DNA from: Bacillus sp. REN16
GTDB lineage: Bacteria; Bacillota; Bacilli; Bacillales; Bacillaceae_L
Direction: 5' to 3'
Assembly: GCF_020731355.1 (NCBI RefSeq)
Contig: NZ_JAJFZK010000004.1
Coordinates: 1-64,000, forward strand
DNA length: 64,000 nucleotides
Each line of letters opens with the position of its first letter. The stretch's first letter is position 1. Position numbers and translations under genes: made by a program. Shown in pieces: positions 17,567 through 26,952 of the stretch. The notes beneath the pieces are model-generated. The model worked only from the letters and a program-made list of their open reading frames with translations. It ran no database searches and was not told where the DNA came from.

Positions 17567-17584
17567 AATGAATTATTATTCGAA
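17567..17584 (+). promoter_or_regulatory. ARG box (AhrC/ArgR operator) upstream of argG
   Basis: AATGAATTATTATTCGAA closely fits the arginine repressor consensus (TGAAT, four A/T, ATTCA). It lies just before the argG ribosome-binding site. Arginine-dependent repression by AhrC is the expected outcome. Confidence 0.72.
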
Positions 17585-17597
17585 AGGGAGATACAAC

Positions 17598-18806
17598 ATG
17601 AGCAAAAAGAAAGTCGTTTTAGCATATTCAGGTGGTCTTGATACAAGTGTTGCAGTTAAATGGTTACAGGAGCAAGGGTATGAAGTTGTTGCTTGCTGTT
17701 TAGATGTAGGAGAAGGAAAAGATCTGGGATTTATTAAGGAAAAAGCAATTACAGTTGGTGCTGTTAGCTCATACGTCATTGATGCGAAAGAGGAATTTGC
17801 AAATGATTTTGCACTTGCAGCTTTACAAGCCCATACACTTTACGAAGGTAAATATCCGTTAGTATCTGCATTATCTCGTCCGCTAATTGCGAAAAAGCTA
17901 GTTGAAGTAGCTGAGCAAGAAAATGCAGTTGCAGTTGCACATGGCTGCACTGGAAAAGGAAATGACCAAGTTCGTTTTGAAGTTTCAATTAAAGCATTAA
18001 ATCCAGATCTAGAGGTCCTTGCACCAGTTCGTGAATGGAGCTGGTCACGTGAAGAGGAAATCGAATATGCAAAACAACATAATATTCCGATTCCCATTAA
18101 TTTAGATAGCCCATTCTCAATTGACCAAAATCTTTGGGGACGCAGTAACGAATGTGGTATTTTAGAAGATCCATGGGCTGCACCACCAGAAGAGGCATAT
18201 GAATTAACAGCATCTCTAGAAGAATCACCTAATACACCTGACATGATTGAAATTGGATTTGAACAAGGTGTCCCAAAAACCATTAATGGTCAGCACTATA
18301 CATTGGCTGAATTAATCCTTGAATTAAATAAAATTGCTGGAAAACACGGGGTAGGTCGTATCGATCATGTAGAAAACCGTCTAGTTGGCATTAAATCTCG
18401 TGAGGTCTATGAGTGCCCTGGTGCAATGACTTTAATAACAGCACATAAGGAGCTAGAAGACCTTACACTTGTTAAAGAAGTGGCTCATTTCAAACCAGTT
18501 ATCGAGCAAAAGCTTACTGAACTTATCTACAATGGATTATGGTTCTCACCTTTAAAAGATGCATTGCTTGGTTTCTTAAAAGAAACACAAAAAAATGTAA
18601 ATGGCACAGTTCGTGTCAAACTCTTTAAAGGTCATGCCATTGTAGAAGGCCGTAAATCCGAGAATTCATTATACGATGAAAAACTTGCAACATATACGAA
18701 AGAGGATGAATTTGACCATAATGCTGCGGTTGGTTTCATTTCATTATGGGGCTTACCAACAAAGGTGAATAGTATCGTAAACAATAGTAAGAAGGTTGGA
18801 GTATGA
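17598..18806 (+). CDS. argG: Argininosuccinate synthase
   Basis: Joins citrulline and aspartate with ATP in the seventh step of arginine synthesis. The 402-residue protein carries the N-type ATP pyrophosphatase loop [14 protein letters not shown] at 11-24 and the conserved [14 protein letters not shown] segment. It also has [13 protein letters not shown], typical of the synthase domain. AAAGGGAG precedes the ATG. The last four bases overlap argH (ATGA), so the two are translationally coupled. An ARG box lies just upstream. Confidence 0.98.
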   Translation: MSKKKVVLAYSGGLDTSVAVKWLQEQGYEVVACCLDVGEGKDLGFIKEKAITVGAVSSYVIDAKEEFANDFALAALQAHTLYEGKYPLVSALSRPLIAKKLVEVAEQENAVAVAHGCTGKGNDQVRFEVSIKALNPDLEVLAPVREWSWSREEEIEYAKQHNIPIPINLDSPFSIDQNLWGRSNECGILEDPWAAPPEEAYELTASLEESPNTPDMIEIGFEQGVPKTINGQHYTLAELILELNKIAGKHGVGRIDHVENRLVGIKSREVYECPGAMTLITAHKELEDLTLVKEVAHFKPVIEQKLTELIYNGLWFSPLKDALLGFLKETQKNVNGTVRVKLFKGHAIVEGRKSENSLYDEKLATYTKEDEFDHNAAVGFISLWGLPTKVNSIVNNSKKVGV

Positions 18807-20179
18807 AAAAACTTTGGGGAGGAAGATTCACCAAAAGTGCCGAACAATGGGTTGATGAGTTCGGCGCATCCATCTCCTTTGATCAGGAATTGGTGAAGGA
18901 AGATATTGAAGGAAGTATTGCGCATGTTACAATGCTAGGTAAATGCGGAATCGTATCAACGGAGGAAGCAGATACCATTAAGTCAGGGCTGCTTACCTTA
19001 TTAGAAAAAGCTAAAAATAATGAATTGGAGTATTCAGTCGCAAATGAAGATATTCATTTAAATATCGAAAAAATGCTAATTGATGAAATTGGTCAGGTCG
19101 GCGGGAAGCTTCATACAGGGCGTAGCAGAAATGACCAGGTTGCAACAGATATGCATTTATACTTACGCAAGCAGGTCGATGAAATTCTTGATCTGGTCGA
19201 GGAACTACAAGATGCAATCGTGGAAAGAGCAGAACAACATGTTGAAACAATAGCACCTGGATATACGCATTTACAAAGAGCACAACCAATATCATTTGCC
19301 CATCACTTACTTGCTTATTATTGGATGCTTGACCGCGACAAGGAACGCTTAACTGACTCGTTGAAAAGAATCAATATGTCTCCATTAGGGGCTGGTGCCT
19401 TAGCTGGTACAACTTTTCCAATTGACCGTTATTATAGTGCTGAGCTTTTAGGCTTCGAAAAAATCTATGAAAATAGTATTGATGCTGTGAGTGACAGAGA
19501 TTTTATCATTGAGTTCTTAAGCAACAGCTCCATGATTATGATGCATCTATCGCGTTTTTGTGAAGAATTAATTCTATGGTCCTCTCAGGAATTTAATTTT
19601 ATTGAAATGGACGATGCATTTGCAACAGGTAGCAGTATTATGCCGCAGAAAAAGAATCCAGATATGGCAGAGCTAATCCGTGGTAAAACAGGAAGGGTTT
19701 ATGGAAATCTTTTCGGTTTATTAACGGTCCTAAAGGGAACACCACTTGCGTACAACAAAGATATGCAAGAGGATAAAGAAGGCATGTTTGATACAGTGAA
19801 GACGATAAAAGGCTCCTTGAAGATTTTTGCTGGAATGGTGTCGACTATGAAGGTAAAAACAGATGTAATGGAGGCTGCCGTTAAAAAAGATTTCTCGAAT
19901 GCCACAGAGCTTGCTGATTATTTAGCATCAAAGGGACTTCCGTTTAGGGAGGCACATGAAGTGGTAGGAAAGCTTGTGTTAACCTGTATTGAACGTGGTG
20001 TCTATTTAGGTGATTTGCCGCTTGAAGTGTTCGGCGAAGCATCTGCACTCTTTGAAGAAGACATTTATGAAGTGTTATTACCTGCAACGGCTGTGGCACG
20101 CCGAAAGAGTGCAGGCGGAACCGGATTTGAAGAAGTGGCTAAGGTTTTACTGAAAATAAAACAAACAAAAAAATCGTGA
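18803..20179 (+). CDS. argH: Argininosuccinate lyase
   Basis: Splits argininosuccinate into arginine and fumarate, the last step of the pathway. The 458-residue protein shows the fumarase/aspartase superfamily motifs: [12 protein letters not shown] at 105-116, the [15 protein letters not shown] region holding the conserved His, and the mobile signature loop [11 protein letters not shown] at 276-286 with the catalytic serine. It overlaps argG by four bases and ends inside a strong terminator stem. Confidence 0.98.
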   Translation: MKKLWGGRFTKSAEQWVDEFGASISFDQELVKEDIEGSIAHVTMLGKCGIVSTEEADTIKSGLLTLLEKAKNNELEYSVANEDIHLNIEKMLIDEIGQVGGKLHTGRSRNDQVATDMHLYLRKQVDEILDLVEELQDAIVERAEQHVETIAPGYTHLQRAQPISFAHHLLAYYWMLDRDKERLTDSLKRINMSPLGAGALAGTTFPIDRYYSAELLGFEKIYENSIDAVSDRDFIIEFLSNSSMIMMHLSRFCEELILWSSQEFNFIEMDDAFATGSSIMPQKKNPDMAELIRGKTGRVYGNLFGLLTVLKGTPLAYNKDMQEDKEGMFDTVKTIKGSLKIFAGMVSTMKVKTDVMEAAVKKDFSNATELADYLASKGLPFREAHEVVGKLVLTCIERGVYLGDLPLEVFGEASALFEEDIYEVLLPATAVARRKSAGGTGFEEVAKVLLKIKQTKKS

Positions 20180-20197
20180 TTGCTCACGATTTTTTTG
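20166..20197. terminator. Bidirectional terminator between argH and the USP gene
   Basis: CAAAAAAATCGTGA / TCACGATTTTTTTG stem with loop TTGC. The argH stop codon is within the stem, and A/T-rich arms on both sides serve both strands. Confidence 0.9.
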
Positions 20198-20205
20198 TTT
20201 TTATT

Positions 20206-20655
20206 CTAAAGATCTTTTTCAGTTCTTACAACCATGACATCGCATTTGGCATAACGAGTAATGTTTTCAGAAACACTGCCCAATAGGAACCGTTCGACAG
20301 CGTTAAGACCAGTGGCCCCACAAATGATCAAATCAACATGATTCTTTGGAGCAATTTCTTTTGCTATTTTAATTTTAGGAGATCCAAACTCTAGTATTGT
20401 TTCAATATATTCAATTCCTGCCTCTTCGGCAATTTGCTCGTACCGATTAAGTAAATCTTTACCAAAACTTTCAGATTGCTCAGAGAGATTATGGTGGTAT
20501 GCACCAATTGCTGCAAATTGTTTTAAGTCAATCACATGAGTAATAATGAGCTCAGAATGATACCGGCTGCAAACATCGATTGCTTTTTTAAAAGCCCATT
20601 CAGCTTCCTTAGAACCATCAACAGCAACAAGGACTTTTTTATAGGTTACTAGCAT
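20206..20655 (-). CDS. Universal stress protein (UspA family)
   Basis: The 149-residue product is a single UspA domain. It begins KKVLVAVDGSKEAEWAF, and the ATP-binding signature is complete as GATGLNAVERFLLGSVSENI (about residues 112-131, with GSVS for ribose/phosphate binding), so it should bind ATP. Expression as a general or sigma-B stress gene is common for the family, but I see no clear promoter to prove it here. GGGGGC lies ahead of the start on the minus strand. It is convergent with argH. Confidence 0.9.
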   Translation of the reverse strand: MLVTYKKVLVAVDGSKEAEWAFKKAIDVCSRYHSELIITHVIDLKQFAAIGAYHHNLSEQSESFGKDLLNRYEQIAEEAGIEYIETILEFGSPKIKIAKEIAPKNHVDLIICGATGLNAVERFLLGSVSENITRYAKCDVMVVRTEKDL

Positions 20656-20756
20656 TTGAATGCCCCCTAAATATAGAAATGGTCTTTCTAGTATTATTAT
20701 AACACTGAATTTTAGTTAAAAAGAAAAATATACTTGTATAAATATTGAACTTTTTC

Positions 20757-20785
20757 TTGATTGTTGTGGTAAAAAATACTATTAT
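20757..20785 (+). promoter_or_regulatory. Candidate sigma-A promoter of ald
   Basis: TTGATT (20757-20762), a 17-bp spacer and TATTAT (20780-20785), giving a leader of about 80 nt. Confidence 0.5.
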
Positions 20786-20869
20786 GTAAGTGTTTTCATG
20801 ATTGTTGTAATAGGATCTGTATTTTTTAGGGAATTTAGATTAGTGATAACTATAAGGGAGTGTTTTTAC

Positions 20870-21991
20870 ATGCGTATTGGTGTGCCTCGAGAGATTAAAA
20901 ATAACGAAAACCGCGTTGCAATGACGCCGGCTGGTGTTCTGAGTCTAAAAAGCTTCGGACATGAAGTATATATTGAAACCCAGGCTGGAGCGGGATCTGG
21001 TTTTACGGATCGACAATATGCTGATGCTGGGGCAATTATCGTAAATACACCAAGTGAAGCATGGCAGAAGGACATGGTCATGAAGGTAAAAGAACCACTG
21101 CCAGAGGAGTATCAATATTTTCGTAAAGACTTACTCTTATTTACGTATTTACATTTGGCAGCAGAACCTGAACTAACTAAGGCTCTTGTTGAGAAAAATG
21201 TTATAGGGATAGCCTATGAAACGGTCCAGCTGCCAAACCGTTCGCTTCCGCTGTTAACCCCAATGAGCGAGGTGGCGGGTAGGATGGCAACACAGATAGG
21301 TGCTCAGTTTTTAGAGAAACCACATGGTGGAAAAGGTGTTTTACTTGCAGGAGTACCTGGAGTACAACGCGGTAAAGTGACAATCATCGGTGGAGGAGTT
21401 GCAGGAACGAATGCTGCTAAGATGGCAGTTGGTCTTGGAGCACAGGTGACGGTTATTGATTTAAATCCAGAACGTCTTCGTCAGCTTGATGATATTTTTG
21501 GGGCAGATATAACAACGCTCATGTCAAACCCACTTAATATCGCAGAAGCTGTGAAGGAATCAGATCTTGTAATCGGTGCAGTGCTCATTCCTGGAGCAAA
21601 AGCTCCAAAACTTGTTACGGAAGAAATGATTGAATCAATGGCACCCGGTTCTGTTGTTGTTGATATTGCGATTGACCAAGGTGGAATATTTGAAACAACT
21701 GACAAGATTACAACACATGATAATCCAACCTACATCAAGCGTGATGTTGTTCATTATGCAGTTGCTAATATGCCTGGAGCTGTGCCGCGTACATCTACCC
21801 TTGCTCTAACAAATGTAACGGTTCCTTATGCGTTAATGATAGCGAATAAGGGCTTCAAGAATGCTTGTTTGGAAAATGATGCTTTGTTTAAAGGAATAAA
21901 TACATTAGATGGATTTGTAACCTACAAAGCAGTTGCAGAAGCACATGGGACTTCGTATTCAGATGCAAAAACACTTCTAGAAAATCGATAA
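20870..21991 (+). CDS. ald: Alanine dehydrogenase
   Basis: Reversible NAD-dependent deamination of L-alanine to pyruvate and ammonia, used for alanine catabolism and important in sporulation. The 373-residue protein begins [20 protein letters not shown], has the catalytic [10 protein letters not shown] loop and [12 protein letters not shown]. The dinucleotide fold is at [18 protein letters not shown], followed by the DQGGIFETT and [14 protein letters not shown] segments of the family. The ATG at 20870 has AAGGGAG about nine bases upstream; a longer in-frame N terminus from 20798 overlaps the promoter and is rejected. Confidence 0.96.
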   Translation: MRIGVPREIKNNENRVAMTPAGVLSLKSFGHEVYIETQAGAGSGFTDRQYADAGAIIVNTPSEAWQKDMVMKVKEPLPEEYQYFRKDLLLFTYLHLAAEPELTKALVEKNVIGIAYETVQLPNRSLPLLTPMSEVAGRMATQIGAQFLEKPHGGKGVLLAGVPGVQRGKVTIIGGGVAGTNAAKMAVGLGAQVTVIDLNPERLRQLDDIFGADITTLMSNPLNIAEAVKESDLVIGAVLIPGAKAPKLVTEEMIESMAPGSVVVDIAIDQGGIFETTDKITTHDNPTYIKRDVVHYAVANMPGAVPRTSTLALTNVTVPYALMIANKGFKNACLENDALFKGINTLDGFVTYKAVAEAHGTSYSDAKTLLENR

Positions 21992-21997
21992 AACAGT

Positions 21998-22030
21998 AAA
22001 AGGACACCTTCTCATTAGGTGTCCTTTTTA
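21998..22030 (+). terminator. Terminator of ald
   Basis: AAAAGGACACCT / AGGTGTCCTTTT stem with a T run. Confidence 0.92.
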
Positions 22031-22032
22031 AG

Positions 22033-22153
22033 TGTCTAGCTTCAGGCGCCATCGGCTCGAGGTCATAAGCCAATCACTTCGGAAGGTAAAATGCACCTTC
22101 TGTCAGCGCTCGTCTTATGCTTGTCGCCGATAAGCGGGCACCTTACGCTTTTC
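22033..22153 (+). repeat. Dispersed repeat A, full copy
   Basis: Begins TGTCTAGC and ends ACGCTTTTC. Internal pairings include ATCGGC/GCCGAT and CATAAG/CTTATG, with an inner AAGGT...ACCTT hairpin. The same positions in the copy at 55475 read AGCCCC/GGGGCT and CACAAG/CTTGTG, so stems are kept while bases change. It lies between ald and the coiled-coil gene and carries no reading frame of note. Confidence 0.75.
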
Positions 22154-22261
22154 CATTTACCAGCTCTTTAATCATTGTCACCCTTTTTTAGGCATAAAAA
22201 TAGGATAAAGAAGAGTCTGTATTAAGAAATACGTCGACTAAATAGTAAAGGAGTGCCGTGT

Positions 22262-23002
22262 ATGGGTTCATCCGTTTTTTATAATGGCTCATTAGCCAAA
22301 ATTGTTCACCGTCCAATGACACCGGTACCAGAAAATTCTAATCAATCATCCTACTATTCAAATTTTGTCTCTGAACATATAAAACATCAGGAAAAATACA
22401 ATGAAACCATTAAAGAATATATCAAGAGCAATGAAGGATTAATCAAAAAATTAGCTGCTGAACAAAAGGGATTACAACACCAATTTTTTAATCATGAACA
22501 GAAACAAATGGAGAAGGATGATAAGCTTTCAAAAAAGATGGGAGAACAGAAAAACTTATTGGAGGTGTTTATTGGTTTTATGAAGAAGCAGGAAAAATAC
22601 AATGAGACAGCGGCCAAGCAGCAAGTGGAACAAAAAGACCAGCTAGAGATTCTAGGGCAAATTGTCCAAAACCAAGAAATATTTAACAAAAAAGTTTCTG
22701 AAAATATGAATCTCGTAAAGCGCCAATTTGATCAAATCATCACTTCATTAAAACATCATGAATTGAAAAATGAAACCATCTCAAAACGCTTTGAAGAAAA
22801 GGACGAAAAAGATCAGAAAATCGTTGACACGATCTCGGAACAAAGGGAATTATTTTTTAAAGTGTTAAATGGTTTACAAAATAATAAAGAGCAATATGAT
22901 ATTTTATTCGATTACGTGCGTAATCAGGATAATTTTAATCATAAGCTGTTTGAATACCTTTGCTCAAAATTTGAAGAAGAAGAAGAAAATGCTGTGAATT
23001 AA
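22262..23002 (+). CDS. Coiled-coil protein with 28-residue repeats, function unknown
   Basis: The 246-residue product is hydrophilic and almost wholly predicted coiled coil after a 40-residue N-terminal part (GSSVFYNGSLAKIVHRP). A motif of the form x-Q-E-x-Y/F-N recurs with exact 28-residue spacing, starting at residues 108 (KKQEKYN), 136 (QNQEIFN), 164 (KHHELKN), 192 (weaker, SEQRELF) and 220 (RNQDNFN). A further KHQEKYN stands at 41. Four heptads per unit suggests a regular rod. There is no membrane segment or signal peptide. I chose the ATG at 22262, eight bases after AAAGGAG; an in-frame GTG at 22253 overlaps that site. I do not recognise the family; a structural or spore-associated role is only a guess. 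Confidence 0.75.
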   Translation: MGSSVFYNGSLAKIVHRPMTPVPENSNQSSYYSNFVSEHIKHQEKYNETIKEYIKSNEGLIKKLAAEQKGLQHQFFNHEQKQMEKDDKLSKKMGEQKNLLEVFIGFMKKQEKYNETAAKQQVEQKDQLEILGQIVQNQEIFNKKVSENMNLVKRQFDQIITSLKHHELKNETISKRFEEKDEKDQKIVDTISEQRELFFKVLNGLQNNKEQYDILFDYVRNQDNFNHKLFEYLCSKFEEEEENAVN

Positions 23003-23027
23003 GAAAGGACCTCAAGGGTCCTTTTGG
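23003..23027 (+). terminator. Terminator of the coiled-coil gene
   Basis: AAAGGACC / GGTCCTTT stem with a short loop and T-rich end; the A/T ends may also serve the convergent gene. Confidence 0.75.
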
Positions 23028-23029
23028 TA

Positions 23030-24124
23030 TTATTTAATGATGAGCTCTTTGGGGAATTTTGTAAGTGTATCAGCTCCACTTTCGGTGATAATCATATCAT
23101 CCTCAATTCGAACGCCGCCTATTTCAGGAACATAAATACCTGGTTCAATGGTAAACACCATTCCTTTTTGTAAAAGCATATCATTTGTTTCATTCATGGA
23201 TGGAAATTCATGAACATCAATTCCAAGACCATGACCGATTCGGTGTGTAAAATATTCTCCATAGCCGGCATTTGAAATAACAGAACGTGCAGCGACGTCG
23301 ATATCTCCAACTCTTGTTCCCGGTTTACATGCATCAACAGCAGCTAATTGACCCTTTAATACAGTATCATATACCTCACGCTGTTGATCGGAAATTTCAC
23401 CAAATGCAACAGTTCTTGTAATATCTGAGCAATATCCATCAAGCACAACACCTAAATCAAACAGGACAAAATCTCCTTTTTTGATTGTCTCAAGTCCAGG
23501 TTTTCCGTGTGGCGCTGCTGTCTTTAGCCCTGTCAATACCATGGTATCAAAGGACATTTGGCGGATTCCTTTTTTCTTTAATTCATATTCGATAGTTGCA
23601 AGTACATCTAATTCGGTTTTTCCTTCAGCGATTGCTTGGACTCCAATTTCCACACCATAATCAGCAAATTTTGCTGCTTCTTGGAGAATGGAAACTTCTT
23701 TTTCTTCTTTAATCATACGTAATATATGTAATTTTTCCTCAGCAGATACGATGGAGCTGGATGGGAATAATGTTTGAATCTCTTCGTACCGATCAATGGT
23801 TAAGTGTTCTTTTTCAAGAGCTAATGTAGATACATTTACATTTCGTTTTGAAAGGGAATGTTTGATAAGTTCCCATGGATTATCTGTATCACTATACCCA
23901 ATGATTTCATAATGCCAGCCCGCATTACGTGCTTGAGCGAGTTCCATTTTTGGACAAATTAAGATTGGTTCTTCATCCTGAAAAACAAATAAACCAAGAA
24001 GTCTTTCATGTGGTTCCGTATAAAAATTTGTTAAGTAAAATACATTTGGAGTAGATGTAATGAAACTGCATGTAATATCCTTTTCTTTTAACCAGCTGGA
24101 AAGCAACTGTAATCGTTGATTCAT
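23030..24124 (-). CDS. M24B Xaa-Pro dipeptidase/aminopeptidase P-like
   Basis: Pita-bread-fold metallopeptidase removing or splitting N-terminal residues before proline. The 364-residue protein has a creatinase-type N-terminal domain and a catalytic domain with all five metal ligands. They are two Asp in FDLGVVLDGYCSDITRTVAF, His in HRIGHGLGIDVHE, and two Glu in FTIEPGIYVPEIGG and GVRIEDDM. The ATG at 24124 lies ten bases after AAGGA on the minus strand; an in-frame GTG at 24133 is too close. It is transcribed toward the coiled-coil gene and divergently from ytkL. Confidence 0.9.
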   Translation of the reverse strand: MNQRLQLLSSWLKEKDITCSFITSTPNVFYLTNFYTEPHERLLGLFVFQDEEPILICPKMELAQARNAGWHYEIIGYSDTDNPWELIKHSLSKRNVNVSTLALEKEHLTIDRYEEIQTLFPSSSIVSAEEKLHILRMIKEEKEVSILQEAAKFADYGVEIGVQAIAEGKTELDVLATIEYELKKKGIRQMSFDTMVLTGLKTAAPHGKPGLETIKKGDFVLFDLGVVLDGYCSDITRTVAFGEISDQQREVYDTVLKGQLAAVDACKPGTRVGDIDVAARSVISNAGYGEYFTHRIGHGLGIDVHEFPSMNETNDMLLQKGMVFTIEPGIYVPEIGGVRIEDDMIITESGADTLTKFPKELIIK

Positions 24125-24321
24125 ATATGACACATCCTTCTTAATGATAAGTTAAGAGTAGCAATTTCAACGAAAAAAGTAAACTTTGGTGATGAATTCA
24201 TTCATTTTTTTGCGGGTTTGTTTTACATAAGGAAGGGGTATAAAAAAAGAAGGAAAGTAGGCTAATGAAAAGAAGATATATAGTAAGAGGTACATCTAAA
24301 TTTTGAAAAGGGGAGATACAT

Positions 24322-25005
24322 ATGAAGGTATCCTATCATGGACATTCAGTAGTCAAAATTGAAACAGGCGGAAAGACAATCATTATTGACCCGTTTATTA
24401 CAGGAAATCCCAATACAGACTTACATGCCGCAGATGAAAAAGTTGATGTTATTTTACTGACACACGGACACGGAGATCATGTTGGGGACACCGAAAACCT
24501 TGCTAAGCGCAATTCAAGCCTTGTTGTTGCTCCTAATGAACTTGCTGTTTATTTAGGATGGCAGGGTTTAAATGTGCATCCAATGCATATTGGAGGTGCA
24601 CACCAATTTGATTTTGGAAAGGTGAAATATACTCTTGCTTTCCATGGTTCAAGTGTAGAAATTCCTGAAAAGAAAGAATTTGTGTATACAGGAATGCCAG
24701 GAGGAATCTTGTTTACTGCTGAAGGCAAGACTATCTATCATGCAGGAGACACAGCATTATTTTATGACATGAAATTAATCGGTGAACTTAATGATATTGA
24801 CGTTGCCTTTCTGCCTATTGGGGATAACTTCACGATGGGACCAGACGATGCTTTAATTGCGGCTGAATGGCTGAAGGCAAAAACAATTGTACCCATTCAC
24901 TATAATACATTCCCGGTAATTAAGCAGGATGCGAATGATTTTGTCTCAAGACTCACCTCTGCTGAAGGAAAAGTTTTAGTTGCTGGAGATTCAATTGAAT
25001 TATAA
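24322..25005 (+). CDS. ytkL: UPF0173 metal-dependent hydrolase YtkL
   Basis: Metallo-beta-lactamase-fold protein of the UPF0173 family. The 227-residue product has the metal motif [10 protein letters not shown] (HGHGDH at 48-53), an [11 protein letters not shown] region with a metal-bridging Asp, and [10 protein letters not shown] near the end. Substrate unknown; related proteins are annotated as L-ascorbate lactonase-like, which I would not assert here. AAAGGGGAGAT precedes the start. It is monocistronic. Confidence 0.9.
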   Translation: MKVSYHGHSVVKIETGGKTIIIDPFITGNPNTDLHAADEKVDVILLTHGHGDHVGDTENLAKRNSSLVVAPNELAVYLGWQGLNVHPMHIGGAHQFDFGKVKYTLAFHGSSVEIPEKKEFVYTGMPGGILFTAEGKTIYHAGDTALFYDMKLIGELNDIDVAFLPIGDNFTMGPDDALIAAEWLKAKTIVPIHYNTFPVIKQDANDFVSRLTSAEGKVLVAGDSIEL

Positions 25006-25012
25006 AAGCAAG

Positions 25013-25040
25013 AAAGACTTGATGTTTTGCGTCTTTTTTT
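25013..25040 (+). terminator. Terminator of ytkL
   Basis: AAAGAC / GTCTTT stem with a 12-nt loop and a T7 run. Confidence 0.75.
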
Positions 25041-25089
25041 AATGATCGATTCATAGAATGATACAAGCATAGGTAAAGGAGGTAATGTT

Positions 25090-25332
25090 ATGCATAATAG
25101 ATTATTACTATGTTTATTGCTTTGTGGTGTTATGCTTTATTATGGGGTACCACGACTAGCGATTGGAGCATCAGGCTTAGAGGGGATTTTTGCGATTTCC
25201 TGGTTGGTCTTTGCCTTGATAGTGGTGAGTGGAAATCTAATTGGCTTATTGTATAACCCAAAATCAGCTCAAAAAATTACAAGTCCGCAAGCAGCATCTG
25301 CAAAACGCAGACAAAGAATGCGCCACTACTAA
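25090..25332 (+). CDS. Small two-helix membrane protein, hypothetical
   Basis: The 80-residue product has hydrophobic segments at about residues 4-20 and 33-55 and a basic tail (AKRRQRMRHY). No family is recognised. A strong AAAGGAGG lies ahead of the ATG. It sits between ytkL and ytoI with 75 bp to ytoI, and no terminator is seen after it, so it may be cotranscribed with ytoI. Confidence 0.7.
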   Translation: MHNRLLLCLLLCGVMLYYGVPRLAIGASGLEGIFAISWLVFALIVVSGNLIGLLYNPKSAQKITSPQAASAKRRQRMRHY

Positions 25333-25407
25333 TAAAATTGTATAAAACAAGCTCCACCCGTATAATAAAGATAACAGACAAAGAATGATAATTAGAGGGT
25401 GAAGAGC

Positions 25408-26718
25408 TTGGCGACGAAGCATGAGCAAATTTTACAGTATATTGACACACTTCCGATTGGCGAGAAAATTTCAGTTCGACAAATTGCAAAGGATATGAAG
25501 GTAAGCGAAGGTACCGCTTACCGTGCTATTAAAGATGCTGAAAATAAGGGATATGTTAGCACTATCGAACGTGTGGGTACGATTCGAATTGAACGAAAGA
25601 AGAAAGAAAACATCGAAAAGCTGACCTTTGCCGAAGTTGTCAATATTGTCGATGGACAAGTGCTTGGAGGAAAGGCCGGCCTACATAAAACATTAAATAA
25701 ATTCGTAATTGGTGCGATGAAGCTGGAAGCAATGATGCGCTATACGGGTGCTGGAAACCTGTTAATTGTCGGTAATCGAACAAAGGCACATGAATATGCA
25801 TTAAATGCAGGAGCTGCTGTATTAATTACGGGCGGGTTTGATACGGATGATGATGTAAAAAAGCTTGCTGATGAACTGCAATTACCGATTATTTCGAGTA
25901 GCTATGATACCTTTACAGTTGCAACGATGATTAACCGTGCAATTTATGATCAGCTCATAAAAAAAGAAATTGTGTTGGTTGAGGATATTTTAACTCCGAA
26001 AACAGAGACAGTCAGTGTTCACCTTTCAGATAAAGTTGAAAAGTGGTATGAACATAATACAGAAACTGGTCACGGACGATATCCAGTCATTGATAATCAA
26101 TCAAAGGTTGTCGGGATGGTGACTGCAAAGGATATTATGGGACAGGACCCAAATATGCTCATTGAAAAAGTGATGACGAAACACCCGATGACGGTGAATG
26201 GAAAGACATCTGTTGCCTCTGTCTCCCATATGATGGTGTGGGAAGGAATTGAAATGCTCCCAGTGGTGGATCAATCAAATCGCCTGCAAGGAATAATTAG
26301 TCGGCAGGATGTTTTGAAAGCCCTTCAGATGGTTGGTCGCCAACCGCAAGTAGGGGAAACGATTGATGATATTGTTACGAATCAACTAATAGATATATCG
26401 GCTGATGGCGAGTCCGTTTATCAATGTGAAGTAACCCCTCAAATGACAAATTACTTAGGAACGATTTCTTACGGTGTGTTTACAACGATTGTCACGGAGG
26501 CTGCCAACAGGGTACTTAAATCCTTTAAAAAAGGTGATCTCGTCATCGAAAATATGACAGTATATTTTATGAAGCCTGTTCAAATTGATAGTTTGATGAA
26601 TATCCATCCAAGAGTTTTAGAGGTTGGAAGACGATTTGGTAAGGTTGACGTTGAAGTTTTCAATGGCGGGGTTGTTGTTGGAAAAGCAATGATGATGGCT
26701 CAATTAATAGAGAGATAA
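25408..26718 (+). CDS. ytoI: DRTGG-CBS-hotdog regulatory protein YtoI
   Basis: Multidomain protein of 436 residues. An N-terminal winged-helix-like segment (ISVRQIAKDMKVSEGTAYRAIKDAENKGYV) is followed by a DRTGG domain (about residues 60-180), two CBS motifs (GRYPVIDNQSKVVGMVTAKDI and LPVVDQSNRLQGIISRQDV), and a C-terminal hotdog thioesterase-like domain. CBS pairs usually bind adenine nucleotides, so a ligand-sensing transcriptional role is plausible, but the regulon is unknown. I chose the TTG at 25408, eight bases after GAGGG; the in-frame GTG at 25399 overlaps that site. Confidence 0.88.
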   Translation: MATKHEQILQYIDTLPIGEKISVRQIAKDMKVSEGTAYRAIKDAENKGYVSTIERVGTIRIERKKKENIEKLTFAEVVNIVDGQVLGGKAGLHKTLNKFVIGAMKLEAMMRYTGAGNLLIVGNRTKAHEYALNAGAAVLITGGFDTDDDVKKLADELQLPIISSSYDTFTVATMINRAIYDQLIKKEIVLVEDILTPKTETVSVHLSDKVEKWYEHNTETGHGRYPVIDNQSKVVGMVTAKDIMGQDPNMLIEKVMTKHPMTVNGKTSVASVSHMMVWEGIEMLPVVDQSNRLQGIISRQDVLKALQMVGRQPQVGETIDDIVTNQLIDISADGESVYQCEVTPQMTNYLGTISYGVFTTIVTEAANRVLKSFKKGDLVIENMTVYFMKPVQIDSLMNIHPRVLEVGRRFGKVDVEVFNGGVVVGKAMMMAQLIER

Positions 26719-26723
26719 ATAAG

Positions 26724-26906
26724 AAAAGCGCAAGCGCCTTGCAGGAGGAACATCGACTAACTACTGCCATGTCCTGTGGTAAACGTCGATGTCAGCACAT
26801 CGTGTGCAAGTCCGACAAGCACAAGACGAGCGCTGATAGAAGGCGTTTTTTGCCTTCAGAAGTGATTGGCTTGTGACCTCGAGGGGCTAGGCGCTGGAGC
26901 CGGACA
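26724..26906 (-). repeat. Dispersed repeat A, copy carrying an inserted module
   Basis: Read on the minus strand it starts near GGCTCCAGCGCCTAGCCCC and ends CAAGGCGCTTGCGCTTTTC, as in repeat A. Between these parts it carries an extra block (about 26741-26812) not found in the other copies. That block resembles part of repeat B at 62301-62362. Confidence 0.75.
26751..26807 (+). repeat. Two-hairpin module inside repeat A
   Basis: Hairpin 1 is CATCGAC...GTCGATG (26751-26757 with 26785-26791), enclosing CCATG-TCC-TGTGG. Hairpin 2 is GCACA-TCG-TGTGC (26795-26807). The related block at 62305-62360 has the same loops but different stem bases. Confidence 0.6.
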
Positions 26907-26952
26907 ACGAAAACTGGGTACCGAATTTTACACAAACTATCTTTTAAAGGCA

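Noticed and set aside
26724-26906. CRISPR-like or tRNA-like element
   Set aside because: There is no repeated spacer structure and no cloverleaf or CCA end; it is a copy of dispersed repeat A with an inserted module.
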